A stretch of DNA of 64,000 nucleotides from Mangrovimonas sp. YM274 (lineage in GTDB: Bacteria; Bacteroidota; Bacteroidia; Flavobacteriales; Flavobacteriaceae): positions 3,715,501 to 3,779,500 of the forward strand of contig NZ_CP133091.1 of assembly GCF_030908385.1 (NCBI RefSeq), given 5' to 3'. The notes under the pieces were generated by a model. It was not told the DNA's origin, searched no databases, and worked only from the letters and a program-made list of their open reading frames with translations. The position numbers and the translations under genes were made by a program. Below, piece by piece: positions 35,950-44,364 of the stretch (position 1 is its first letter; each line of letters starts with the position of its first letter).

Positions 35950-37377
35950 TTATTTCCATCCTCCTCCAAGAGCTTCATACAAGGTTACCACTGTTTGAAG
36001 CTGTTGTAACTTACTATCAATAACATTCAACTCGGCGCTTAAAGCACTTTGTCTAGCCGTCAATAAATCCAAATATGTTCCAAATCCATTGTTCAACAAT
36101 TCTTCAGAGTTGCTTTCGGCTTGTCGCAACGCTTCAACCTCATTTTGTCTAAATTCATACTTCTTAGTTTCGGCATTGTAGGCATACAAGGCATTGGATA
36201 CTTCTCCTCCCGCTACCAACAATGTCTTTTTAAAACTCAATAAAGCTTGCTCCTGTTGGGCCAACGCTACCTCTTGCTGGGTTTTAATTTTACGCTGATT
36301 GAAAATAGGCTGGGTTAACCCTCCTACAATATTAGCAAATAAGGATCCTGTATCAAACCAGTTGTTAAACTCCAAACTTTGAAATCCTCCCGCTGCGGTT
36401 AGGGTTAAGGATGGGTAGAAATTGGTTCTAGCTACATTGGTCATCTCAAAGGCTTGCACCAAACTATACTCCGCTGCCATAACATCTGGCCTGTTTCGCA
36501 ACAATAGTGTAGGTACTCCCAACTTCATTTCCGTATCGATACTTTGGCCGTCCAATTGACTTCTTTCAAATTGTTGTGGCTGTTTGCCCAATAAAAGTGC
36601 CAAAGTGTTTTCTGAAGTAAAGATGGCTCTTTCAATATCTACTTGTAAGGCTTTGGCATTATTAAGCTGCGCAATGTTTTGATCTACCGCTACCTGGGTT
36701 ACCTGTCCTGCATCCTTCAATGCTTTTATGGTTTCTACGCTGCGCTCTCTGTTTTCAATGGTCGCTTTGGTAACCTCCAATTGCGCATCCAATGCCAATA
36801 ATTGATAATAGACTCCGGCAATACTGGAAACCAATTGTGTTTTCACAGCTTGGTGCGCTGCAACACTTTGTAAGAAGCTAGCTTGCGAAGCCCGCTTTTG
36901 ACTTCTAATCTTTCCCCAAATATCGGCTTCCCAAGAAAGGTTTGCCGATAATTGGTACTGTTGTAACGAACCATTAAAAAAAGATCCAAACTGACTGTTT
37001 TTTGCCAGTTCTTGATGTGTTAAGGAAGCATCTGCCCCTATTGTTGGCCAAAATCCAGCCTTAGCCTGCCTAACATAGGACTCCGCCGCGGCCATTTGTT
37101 GAATGGCAATTCGGATGTCCAAATTGTTATTGAGTCCCTCCTCAATGTACTGTTGCAAATAAGCATCTGTAAACAATTCTTTCCAGGACACATCTGCCAT
37201 AGAAACGCTATCCTGTGGTAAATTGTCTGTCCTGTACAAGTGCTCCGTTTCTTCCAACTCAGGACGTTCATAATTTTTGGCAACAAAACAACTTTGTAGC
37301 GTAGCTGCAACCAAAATTAATACTACAAATTTTAGATTTTGCGGTTTTATTATTGATCTCATATTATACTTCTTCAT
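35950..37377 (-). CDS. RND efflux outer-membrane channel lipoprotein (TolC/NodT family)
   Basis: The outer-membrane duct of a tripartite exporter. After a signal peptide with lipobox LQSC (Cys about 30), two OEP repeats form the alpha-barrel coiled coils (about 70-260 and 280-470), with SWEADIWGKIRSQKRA and TAAGGFQSLEFNNW typical of the NodT branch. The start at 37377 overlaps the pump gene by 14 bases, and an ATG at 37362, just after the pump stop, is equally plausible. Both keep the lipobox. Confidence 0.93.
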   Translation of the reverse strand: MKKYNMRSIIKPQNLKFVVLILVAATLQSCFVAKNYERPELEETEHLYRTDNLPQDSVSMADVSWKELFTDAYLQQYIEEGLNNNLDIRIAIQQMAAAESYVRQAKAGFWPTIGADASLTHQELAKNSQFGSFFNGSLQQYQLSANLSWEADIWGKIRSQKRASQASFLQSVAAHQAVKTQLVSSIAGVYYQLLALDAQLEVTKATIENRERSVETIKALKDAGQVTQVAVDQNIAQLNNAKALQVDIERAIFTSENTLALLLGKQPQQFERSQLDGQSIDTEMKLGVPTLLLRNRPDVMAAEYSLVQAFEMTNVARTNFYPSLTLTAAGGFQSLEFNNWFDTGSLFANIVGGLTQPIFNQRKIKTQQEVALAQQEQALLSFKKTLLVAGGEVSNALYAYNAETKKYEFRQNEVEALRQAESNSEELLNNGFGTYLDLLTARQSALSAELNVIDSKLQQLQTVVTLYEALGGGWK

Positions 37378-40300
37378 TGTGTTGTTGTATTACTGCTGGT
37401 TTACTAGATACTTTTTCTTGCAACCATTGGAATAAAATAAATAGAATTGGTATTACAAAAATCCCCAATATCGTTCCTATCAACATTCCCCCGGCAGCAC
37501 CACTACCAATCGAATTGTTTCCTTCTGCACCTACACCTTTGGCCAACACCAAGGGCATTAAACCTAAAATGAAGGCAAAGGAAGTCATCAAAATTGGTCG
37601 CAAACGGGCCTGGGCTCCGTGTATGGCTGCATCTGCTATACTTTCTCCTTGGCGTCTTCGTTGCACGGCAAATTCCACAATTAAAATGGCATTCTTGGCC
37701 AATAACCCAACCAACATGATTAATGCAATCTGGAAGTAAATGTTATTCTGTAGTCCCATCATTTTTGTAGTAAAAAACGCTCCAAACACTCCCAAAGGAA
37801 GCGACAGAATTACAGCCAACGGCAACAAATAGCTCTCGTACTGTGCCGCCAAAAGGAAGTATACAAATACCACACAAAGCATAAAGATGAGCACAGTTTG
37901 ATTTCCTGCATTTACTTCCTCCCGTGTTAAGCCTGAGTAAGCCACATCATACTGAGTTGGTAAACTTTTAAGTTCTTCTTCAATAATATCAATGGCATCT
38001 CCAGTACTAAATCCAGGATTGGAAGCTCCGGAAATTTTGGTGGAGTTATACAGGTTAAAACGAGTTACCGATTGTGGGCCATATACTCGTTTAAGCTTAA
38101 CAAATTGAGTAATTGGAGTCATCTCCCCACTAGCTGTCTTGATGTACAACTCGTTGAGCGACTCCTTTTGGGAGCGATCTTCTGGTGCGGCTTGTACATA
38201 CACCCGGTATTGCTTTCCAAATCTAGAGAAATCAGCTGCATAAATTCCTCCAATATAGCCTTGCATGGTTCCGAAAATAGAACTGATAGGCACCCCATAT
38301 CTTTTAGCCAGAGGCACATCAATATCCATTTCATACTGTGGATATTTGGTATTGAACGACGATTGCCCATATTGAATTGCAGGATGCTGCATTAATCCGC
38401 CAATAAAGTCTTGGGTGGCAGCTTCAAGGTCGGCAAAATTACCTCCGGACTTGTCCAATAGGTTCACTTCAAAACCTGACGAGAGTCCAAATCCAGGAAT
38501 ACTTGGAGGCGCAAAGAAAATGATTTTGGCCTCAGGAATACTGGCAGCAATGCCAAATAGTTTACCAATAATGGCAGAAGCGGTTTCGTCCTCGTTTTCC
38601 CGTTCTTCCCATTTGTTAAGTTTTATAAACCCTAAACCATAGTTGGAACCGGTTCCGCTTATTAAACTCCTACCGTTAATTACCGTCACTCCTCTAACAC
38701 CCGGCAAATCTTTTGCTTTATGGTACATGTCCTGCATCACCATATTGGTGCGGTCCATGGAAGATCCTGCAGGCAATTCTACATTCATAAATATAATCCC
38801 ACGGTCTTCATCTGGCACAAATCCAGTTGGTGTAGTAGTGGCGGTCCACCAAATACCAACGGAAGCAAGAATTAAAATAACAGCGGATATCCATTTGTTT
38901 TTGTAAAGGAATCTTAAAGATTTTCCATAACGCGCTGTCGAGGCATTGAACCCTTTATTGAAACGGTCGTAAAAACCTTGCAAGAAACTTTTCTTTTCGT
39001 GGTCTTTTTCATCATGTCCTTTAAGAAACAAAGCACATAAGGCCGGACTTAAAGTCAATGCGTTGACGGCCGAAATCAAAATGGCCACAATCAAGGTAAC
39101 TCCAAATTGCTCATAAAAGACACCCGTTGGCCCTTGTATAAAGGTTACAGGAATAAATACGGCAGCCATTACCAAAGTAATGGAAATAATAGCCCCAGAG
39201 ATTTCGTGCATGGCATTCAAAGTTGCCTTTTTGGCACTGTGTTCGCCTTCATCCAATTTGGCGTGAACCGCCTCTACCACCACAATGGCATCATCTACCA
39301 CAATACCAATGGCCAATACCAAGGCGAACAAGGTCAATAAATTGATAGAATATCCAAAAACACCAAGGAAAAAGAACGTACCAATAATAGCTACAGGTAC
39401 CGCAATGGCCGGAATTAAGGTCGATCTAAAATCCTGCAAAAAGATAAACACCACGATGAATACCAAAATAAACGCTTCAATAAGCGTATGCTTTACTTTG
39501 TTCATAGAGGCTGTAAGGAATTCGTTGGTATCGTAATTGATTACGTAATGAACTCCTTCCGGGAACTCTTGGGACAAGCGCTCTAATTCCGATTGAATCT
39601 GTTGAATGATTTCCTGGGCATTTGATCCTGCCGTTTGGTAAATCCCCATGTTAATACTAGGGTTCCCATCGGTAAACCCAAAGGAATCGTATGATTGTGC
39701 ATCCAATTGAATATCGGCAACATCTTTCAAACGTAAATATTCACCATTATCCAGTGCTTTAATAATAATGTTGCTATACTGGTCTTCCGACTTAAAACGT
39801 CCGCTATACGTAATGGTATAGGTAAACGCCTGTCCGTCATTTTGCCCCAAAGCACCAGCCGAAGCTTCCAAACTCTGTTCTCGTAATGCTGCAGTAACAT
39901 CGGCAGGCAACAAATTAAAAGCGGCTAATTTTTCAGGTTTCAACCAAATACGCATCGCATAATCCTGGCTACCAAAAACGTTTACATTTCCAACACCTTT
40001 AACCCTTTGTAGCGAAGGAATAACATTAATTTTTAAATAATTCTGAAGATACGTCGCATTGTAATCTTCATTTTCGGAATACACCGACATAAACATCAAA
40101 GCACTGGTTTGTTGTTTTTGGGTTAAAACCCCCGTTTGAATTACCTCTTGAGGCAATAAGGGGTTAGCTCTAGCCACACGGTTTTGTACGTTTACCGCGG
40201 CAATATCCGGATCTGTTTCCTGATCGAAATATACAGTAATGGAAGCTGTACCTGCATTGGAAGCTGTAGAGGTAATATAGGTCATCCCTTCAACCCCATT

Positions 40301-40507
40301 GATCTGTTCTTCAATAGGAATGATTACACTCTCCATAATGGTTTCGGCACTGGCCCCAGGATACGTGGCATTTACCGTAATGGTTGGTGGCGCAATATCG
40401 GGGTATTGCTCTACAGGAAGCGTGGTAAAGCCCAGCACCCCTAAAATGACTATAATGATGGAGATTACGGTAGACAGTACCGGTCTCTCTATAAATGTTT
40501 TTAACAT
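37364..40507 (-). CDS. RND multidrug efflux pump, HAE1 family (AcrB-like)
   Basis: A proton-driven inner-membrane pump of 1047 residues. There are 12 transmembrane helices in the RND order, with large periplasmic loops after TM1 and TM7. Helix 4 includes the proton-relay region FALVLAIGIVVDDAIVVVEA (Asp pair about 400), and the second half contains LVGLLAKNAILIVEFA (about 950). The N terminus MLKTFIERPVLSTVISIIIV is typical of AcrB-type pumps. Substrates are probably hydrophobic drugs, detergents or bile-like compounds. It lies 23 bases after the adaptor gene. Confidence 0.96.
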   Translation of the reverse strand: MLKTFIERPVLSTVISIIIVILGVLGFTTLPVEQYPDIAPPTITVNATYPGASAETIMESVIIPIEEQINGVEGMTYITSTASNAGTASITVYFDQETDPDIAAVNVQNRVARANPLLPQEVIQTGVLTQKQQTSALMFMSVYSENEDYNATYLQNYLKINVIPSLQRVKGVGNVNVFGSQDYAMRIWLKPEKLAAFNLLPADVTAALREQSLEASAGALGQNDGQAFTYTITYSGRFKSEDQYSNIIIKALDNGEYLRLKDVADIQLDAQSYDSFGFTDGNPSINMGIYQTAGSNAQEIIQQIQSELERLSQEFPEGVHYVINYDTNEFLTASMNKVKHTLIEAFILVFIVVFIFLQDFRSTLIPAIAVPVAIIGTFFFLGVFGYSINLLTLFALVLAIGIVVDDAIVVVEAVHAKLDEGEHSAKKATLNAMHEISGAIISITLVMAAVFIPVTFIQGPTGVFYEQFGVTLIVAILISAVNALTLSPALCALFLKGHDEKDHEKKSFLQGFYDRFNKGFNASTARYGKSLRFLYKNKWISAVILILASVGIWWTATTTPTGFVPDEDRGIIFMNVELPAGSSMDRTNMVMQDMYHKAKDLPGVRGVTVINGRSLISGTGSNYGLGFIKLNKWEERENEDETASAIIGKLFGIAASIPEAKIIFFAPPSIPGFGLSSGFEVNLLDKSGGNFADLEAATQDFIGGLMQHPAIQYGQSSFNTKYPQYEMDIDVPLAKRYGVPISSIFGTMQGYIGGIYAADFSRFGKQYRVYVQAAPEDRSQKESLNELYIKTASGEMTPITQFVKLKRVYGPQSVTRFNLYNSTKISGASNPGFSTGDAIDIIEEELKSLPTQYDVAYSGLTREEVNAGNQTVLIFMLCVVFVYFLLAAQYESYLLPLAVILSLPLGVFGAFFTTKMMGLQNNIYFQIALIMLVGLLAKNAILIVEFAVQRRRQGESIADAAIHGAQARLRPILMTSFAFILGLMPLVLAKGVGAEGNNSIGSGAAGGMLIGTILGIFVIPILFILFQWLQEKVSSKPAVIQQHNEEV

Positions 40508-40530
40508 ATGTCTTTAATTTCTATTTAGAA

Positions 40531-41658
40531 TTATTGAAATAAAGGTTGGATGGGCTTTGCAACACTGTCAAAAGGGACTTCCTGAGGTTGTATAACAGTT
40601 TTGTTTCTTAATTTTCCTGTTCCACTAGCCACAATTTTATCACCAGACTTAACACCTGAACCCACCAAATACAAGTAACTGTTCTTGTCCTTTACGGTAA
40701 TAGGTGTTGCAACCGTTTGGTTTTGCTCATTCACTTTGTAAACAAATATTTGTCCCTGTTGCTCAAAAGTTGCCGATTGCGGAATTACTGGTGCGTTTTG
40801 GTATACACTAGGAATTTTAATAATACCGCTGTTACCATTGGTAACCAAGCCATTTGGATTATCAAAAACAGCCCTAAAACTTACCGTTCCAGTAGTAGCA
40901 TCTATTTGGCCTGTTACGGTTTGTATGGTTCCTTTTTGATCATAGTCCTGACCATTAGCCAATACCAAGGTTACTTTTGGAAAATTATTCACCTTGTCCT
41001 GAATTGTTTTTCCTTCGGTACTTTGCAAGAAATTTAAATACTCCGATTCACTCATTGAAAAGAAGGCATACACCTGGGCAATATCGGATACTGTAGTCAG
41101 GGCAGGGCTTGTGGCACTTACCAAAGACCCTTCACGATATGGAATAGCCCCAACATACCCATTCACTGGGCTTTTAACAGTGGCATAACCAATATTGGCA
41201 ACCACACTGTTATAATTGCTCTTGGCTTGGGCCAATTGAGCTTTGGCTGTTTCCAATTGTACATTACTAATGATACCCTTTTTAACCAAGGGCTCCAGCT
41301 TTTCAACTTCTACCTGAGCCACATTTACAGAAGCTTGGGCTGCTTGAGCATCTTGACTTAAGGATTCTGTTTCCAACTTAAACAAAGCTTGTCCCTTACT
41401 TACCTTTTGTCCTTCGTCTACCAATACTTTTTGGATATATCCGCTTACTTTGGCTCTTACTTCACTAGATACAACACCCTGAATACTGGTTGGATAAGTT
41501 TTATATGCCGTCATTTCCTTATTAGGAACTGTCGTAACAGGAAATGGCTTGGGTTGCTGCTGTTGCTGCGCCGCTTGTTGCTTATTGTCTTGTCCACAAC
41601 TTAATATAAACATCGCCGACACTGCGAACGACAGTATGGTCATTTTTCTTTTTCTCAT
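40531..41658 (-). CDS. RND efflux periplasmic adaptor lipoprotein (AcrA/MexA-like)
   Basis: The membrane fusion protein linking pump and channel. A lipobox (ILSC, Cys about 21) follows the signal peptide. A low-complexity QQAAQQQQQ linker precedes the lipoyl-like half VSSEVRAKVSGYIQKVLVDEGQ (about 62-83). A coiled-coil hairpin (about 105-155), the second lipoyl half YATVKSPVNGYVGA and a beta-barrel domain follow. Length 375 is usual. It is 22 bases after the GbsR-type regulator and belongs to the same operon. Confidence 0.94.
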   Translation of the reverse strand: MRKRKMTILSFAVSAMFILSCGQDNKQQAAQQQQQPKPFPVTTVPNKEMTAYKTYPTSIQGVVSSEVRAKVSGYIQKVLVDEGQKVSKGQALFKLETESLSQDAQAAQASVNVAQVEVEKLEPLVKKGIISNVQLETAKAQLAQAKSNYNSVVANIGYATVKSPVNGYVGAIPYREGSLVSATSPALTTVSDIAQVYAFFSMSESEYLNFLQSTEGKTIQDKVNNFPKVTLVLANGQDYDQKGTIQTVTGQIDATTGTVSFRAVFDNPNGLVTNGNSGIIKIPSVYQNAPVIPQSATFEQQGQIFVYKVNEQNQTVATPITVKDKNSYLYLVGSGVKSGDKIVASGTGKLRNKTVIQPQEVPFDSVAKPIQPLFQ

Positions 41659-41679
41659 ATTATGCTAAATTATATAGTG

Positions 41680-42180
41680 CTACTCGTTTGATTGTTTATC
41701 TATGATTTTCTTTTTAAGCATACTAACTGCTCCTATAACCTCATCTAGAAATCCAATATAGTTGTCATGAAATTCCAGGTCGAACTTTGCAGTTCCATCT
41801 TCAGAAATAGTGTTTGCTCTTTCTTTATATGATTTTATTTCAAGATGTAGATTTCGTTGGGAAGACCACATTTCAATGAGCGCATTGATATGCTGAAAAA
41901 TACTATCGCTATTGACGATGTAATACTTTTTACGGTCTCCAACTTTTGTGAAGTAGGTAAGTCTTTTTAAATCCAATAAATGGTTTAAATGTGTAGAAAT
42001 AGTGCTTTTGCTGGCGCATAAATCGGTTACAAGATCATCAAAGGTCAAACCGGATTTTCCCGTGAGAATGGCGTAGGATACTATTCGCGCAGCTACTGGG
42101 GCCAACTTCTCGGTATTTTCAATAAGTACCCCTAGTTTTTCGACCAATCGTTGCTTTTCTGTTAACATATCATTCTCCAT
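41680..42180 (-). CDS. GbsR/MarR family transcriptional regulator
   Basis: A 166-residue winged-helix repressor of the GbsR type. Residues about 30-90 give the HTH and wing (TFDDLVTDLCASKSTISTHLNHLLDLKRLTYFTKVGDRKKYY). The C-terminal half is a helical dimer region. The frame extends to 42198, but the -7 element TATTTTTG lies at 42205-42198, so transcription would begin downstream of that ATG; the ATG at 42180 is used. It leads the efflux operon and probably represses it and itself, and a palindrome lies in the promoter. Confidence 0.88.
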   Translation of the reverse strand: MENDMLTEKQRLVEKLGVLIENTEKLAPVAARIVSYAILTGKSGLTFDDLVTDLCASKSTISTHLNHLLDLKRLTYFTKVGDRKKYYIVNSDSIFQHINALIEMWSSQRNLHLEIKSYKERANTISEDGTAKFDLEFHDNYIGFLDEVIGAVSMLKKKIIDKQSNE

Positions 42181-42197
42181 AACCAAAAATATTTCCA

Positions 42198-42229
42198 CAA
42201 AAATACGTTTGGTTCGGGAATAACCGAAC
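42198..42229 (-). promoter_or_regulatory. Promoter with palindromic operator before the efflux operon
   Basis: On the minus strand TATTTTTG (42205-42198) is a perfect -7 element. Immediately upstream, within the spacer and -33 zone, lies a perfect inverted repeat GTTCGG-6 bases-CCGAAC (42212-42229). Its position over the RNA polymerase footprint suits a repressor site. The likely ligand-responsive protein is the GbsR-type regulator encoded by the first gene. Confidence 0.6.
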
Positions 42230-42249
42230 TAACTGGCCGTTAAAAAATT

Positions 42250-42282
42250 GTTAAATAAAAAAGCCGGTCTAAACCGGCTTCT
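42250..42282 (-). terminator. Terminator after pheS
   Basis: On the minus strand the stem AAGCCGGT/ACCGGCTT with loop TTAG is followed by TTTTATTTAAC. It begins about 20 bases after the pheS stop. Confidence 0.85.
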
Positions 42283-42301
42283 TACATATATAAGGTATCT
42301 C

Positions 42302-43321
42302 TTAAAGTGCTGATTTGAACTGCTCTAAAAATCTCACATCATTCTCACTCAACAATCTAATATCATTGATTTGATGCAATAACATTGCGATACGATCAAT
42401 CCCTACTCCAAAGGCAAATCCGGAATATACTTTTGGATCGATATTGCAGTTGGTTAAAACATTTGGATCTACCATTCCGCAACCTCCAATCTCCAACCAA
42501 CCGGTCCCTTTGGTAATTCTGTAATCCGATTCTGTTTCCAATCCCCAGTACACATCAATCTCGGCACTTGGTTCGGTAAATGGGAAGTACGATGGTCTTA
42601 ATCTAATTTTAGATTTCCCAAACATCTCCGTAGTAAAATATTGCAAGGTCTGTTTTAAGTCCGCAAAACTTACATCCTTATCAATATACAATCCCTCTAC
42701 TTGGTGGAAAAAACAGTGTGAACGCGCCGAAATAGCCTCGTTTCTATACACTCTTCCCGGAGAAATTGTTCTAATAGGCGGTTTGTTATCTTCCATATAA
42801 CGTACCTGTACAGAACTAGTATGGGTACGCAATAAAATATCAGGAATGGTTTGGATAAAGAAGGTGTCCTGCATGTCTCTTGCCGGATGGTACTCTGGAA
42901 GATTCAAAGCGGTAAAGTTGTGCCAATCGTCTTCAATTTCTGGCCCTTCGCTTACGTTAAAGCCAATACGTGAAAAAATATCAATAACCTGATTTTTAAC
43001 AATCGACACGGGATGTCTCGCGCCCAATTCAATGGGTTCTCCCGGACGGGATAAATCGCCATAAATGCCTTTTACCTCCTCCTTAGCTTCCAACTCTTCC
43101 TTTAATGCATTGACTTTTTCTTCGGCTGTCTTTTTAAGGGCATTGATTACCTGACCAAATTCTTTCTTTTGGTCGTTGGCTACATTTTTGAATTCTGCAA
43201 AATACTCCTTCAACAAGCCTTTAGACCCCAAATATTTAATTCGGAACGCTTCAACTTCCTCTTTGGATTGTGCCTTAAATTCTTCTGCTTCAGCAATTAA
43301 TTCTTTAATCTTTTCTATCAT
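42302..43321 (-). CDS. pheS: Phenylalanyl-tRNA synthetase alpha subunit
   Basis: Catalytic subunit that, with PheT, charges tRNA-Phe. Residues 1-85 form the N-terminal coiled-coil arm. Motif 2 is around RVYRNEAISARSHCFFHQVEGLYID (about 190-214). Motif 3 is near FAFGVGIDRIAMLLHQI (about 301-317). Length 339 is normal. pheT is not adjacent in the window, which is common in Bacteroidota. A TAAATTTG element lies upstream. Confidence 0.98.
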   Translation of the reverse strand: MIEKIKELIAEAEEFKAQSKEEVEAFRIKYLGSKGLLKEYFAEFKNVANDQKKEFGQVINALKKTAEEKVNALKEELEAKEEVKGIYGDLSRPGEPIELGARHPVSIVKNQVIDIFSRIGFNVSEGPEIEDDWHNFTALNLPEYHPARDMQDTFFIQTIPDILLRTHTSSVQVRYMEDNKPPIRTISPGRVYRNEAISARSHCFFHQVEGLYIDKDVSFADLKQTLQYFTTEMFGKSKIRLRPSYFPFTEPSAEIDVYWGLETESDYRITKGTGWLEIGGCGMVDPNVLTNCNIDPKVYSGFAFGVGIDRIAMLLHQINDIRLLSENDVRFLEQFKSAL

Positions 43322-43341
43322 GATATCCTTTGAAATGACTG

Positions 43342-43349
43342 CAAATTTA
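43342..43349 (-). promoter_or_regulatory. -7 element (TAAATTTG) for pheS
   Basis: A perfect TAnnTTTG on the minus strand, 21 bases before the pheS start. No clear TTG at the -33 distance. Confidence 0.5.
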
Positions 43350-43356
43350 ATAAATC

Positions 43357-43713
43357 TTATTCTATATATTCTGCTTCCACAAAATAGTTAACAATGGCTT
43401 CTTTCATCAACACCGATTGCTCTCCAGCCTTTAAAAACGGTAAGGCTTCCTTCACCTTATAATGAGGCCATTTGTCTTCATCATAATAATCAAATTCATA
43501 GTAACCATAGGGTTCTAACAAACGGCAAATAGCAATGTGCATCAAATCCACTTTATGGTCCTTTTTAAAGCGGCGGCCCAATTGGCCCAATTCCTGCACC
43601 CCAATAAGATAAATTATAGCATCAAGGTCCAACGTATCCCCATCAGCAAATTGTTGGGACAGCTTTTGCACCACCAAATCCCATCGTTCTTTTAATTGTT
43701 CGTCTCTTGACAT
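43357..43713 (-). CDS. Conserved small protein of unknown function
   Basis: A 118-residue soluble protein. It starts MSRDEQLKERWDLVVQKLSQ and contains LDAIIYLIGVQELGQLGRRFKKD, LLEPYGYYEFDYYDEDKWPHY and a short acidic tail. The pattern is helical, with an aromatic-rich centre. I do not recognise the family. It ends close to the pheS promoter and has a TAACTTTG element before it. The gene is preceded divergently by CvpA. Confidence 0.75.
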   Translation of the reverse strand: MSRDEQLKERWDLVVQKLSQQFADGDTLDLDAIIYLIGVQELGQLGRRFKKDHKVDLMHIAICRLLEPYGYYEFDYYDEDKWPHYKVKEALPFLKAGEQSVLMKEAIVNYFVEAEYIE

Positions 43714-43729
43714 AGCATTTTTAAAAGGG

Positions 43730-43737
43730 CAAAGTTA
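43730..43737 (-). promoter_or_regulatory. -7 element (TAACTTTG) for the small gene at 43357-43713
   Basis: A perfect TAnnTTTG on the minus strand, 17 bases before the start codon. The -33 part is not obvious. Confidence 0.45.
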
Positions 43738-43799
43738 CTAAACATCATTGTACCTAAGGACATCTCTTCCAAAAAAAGACGATAAGTGCCCGTAATGTG

Positions 43800-43807
43800 T
43801 ATATTTG
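43800..43807 (+). promoter_or_regulatory. -7 element (TATATTTG) for cvpA
   Basis: A perfect TAnnTTTG on the plus strand, 18 bases before the ATG at 43825. The longer frame that starts at 43786 would lie upstream of this element, which supports the shorter start. Confidence 0.5.
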
Positions 43808-43824
43808 TTGAAATTATTGACCCC

Positions 43825-44364
43825 ATGAGTGTAATTGACATTGTATTAGGAGCCCTACTGCTTTTTGGAATAGTTAGAGGTTTTTTAAAAGGTCTTTTTG
43901 TAGAAGTAGCTTCTTTGATTGCTTTGGTTGCAGGTGTTTTCGGCGCCATGCATTTTAGTAACTATGCCGCCAATTTTCTTGAAAGCAAAGTAGATTGGGA
44001 TGAAAACACCATAACTATTACCGCCTTTGCCATAACCTTTGTGATCATTGTACTGCTGATTGCCCTTGCGGGAAAAGCACTTACCAAATTAGCCGATTTT
44101 GCAGCCTTGGGAATCATTAACAAATTATTAGGTGCCCTTTTTGGAGGTTTGAAAATTGGACTGATTTTAAGTGTCATCCTAATTGTTTATGAACGCATGA
44201 ATAACTCCATGCCTTTCTCTAATGAAAAGCAATTTGAAGATTCCATTCTCTATACCCCTGTAAAATCTTTGGCTCCTATGATATTTCCGGCCTTTTTAAA
44301 TCCGGAACAAATGGAAGGCTTGCTTGACGGAGATTCTAAAACCGAAGACGACAGCAAGAGTTAA
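43825..44364 (+). CDS. cvpA: CvpA family inner-membrane protein
   Basis: A 179-residue protein with four hydrophobic helices in its first 135 residues (SVIDIVLGALLLFGIVRGFL, then VASLIALVAGVFG, TAFAITFVIIVLLIAL and LGALFGGLKIGLILS) and a soluble acidic tail. CvpA proteins are known from colicin V production and bile or envelope stress tolerance. The ATG at 43825 gives the standard MSVIDIVLG start. It ends 4 bases into the tail of the PepSY reductase gene (tail to tail). Confidence 0.9.
   Translation: MSVIDIVLGALLLFGIVRGFLKGLFVEVASLIALVAGVFGAMHFSNYAANFLESKVDWDENTITITAFAITFVIIVLLIALAGKALTKLADFAALGIINKLLGALFGGLKIGLILSVILIVYERMNNSMPFSNEKQFEDSILYTPVKSLAPMIFPAFLNPEQMEGLLDGDSKTEDDSKS

Noticed and set aside
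35338-42198. Antisense frames of 60-128 residues over the efflux genes (for example 37353-37739)
   Set aside because: They lie wholly inside well-supported genes and show no known motif.
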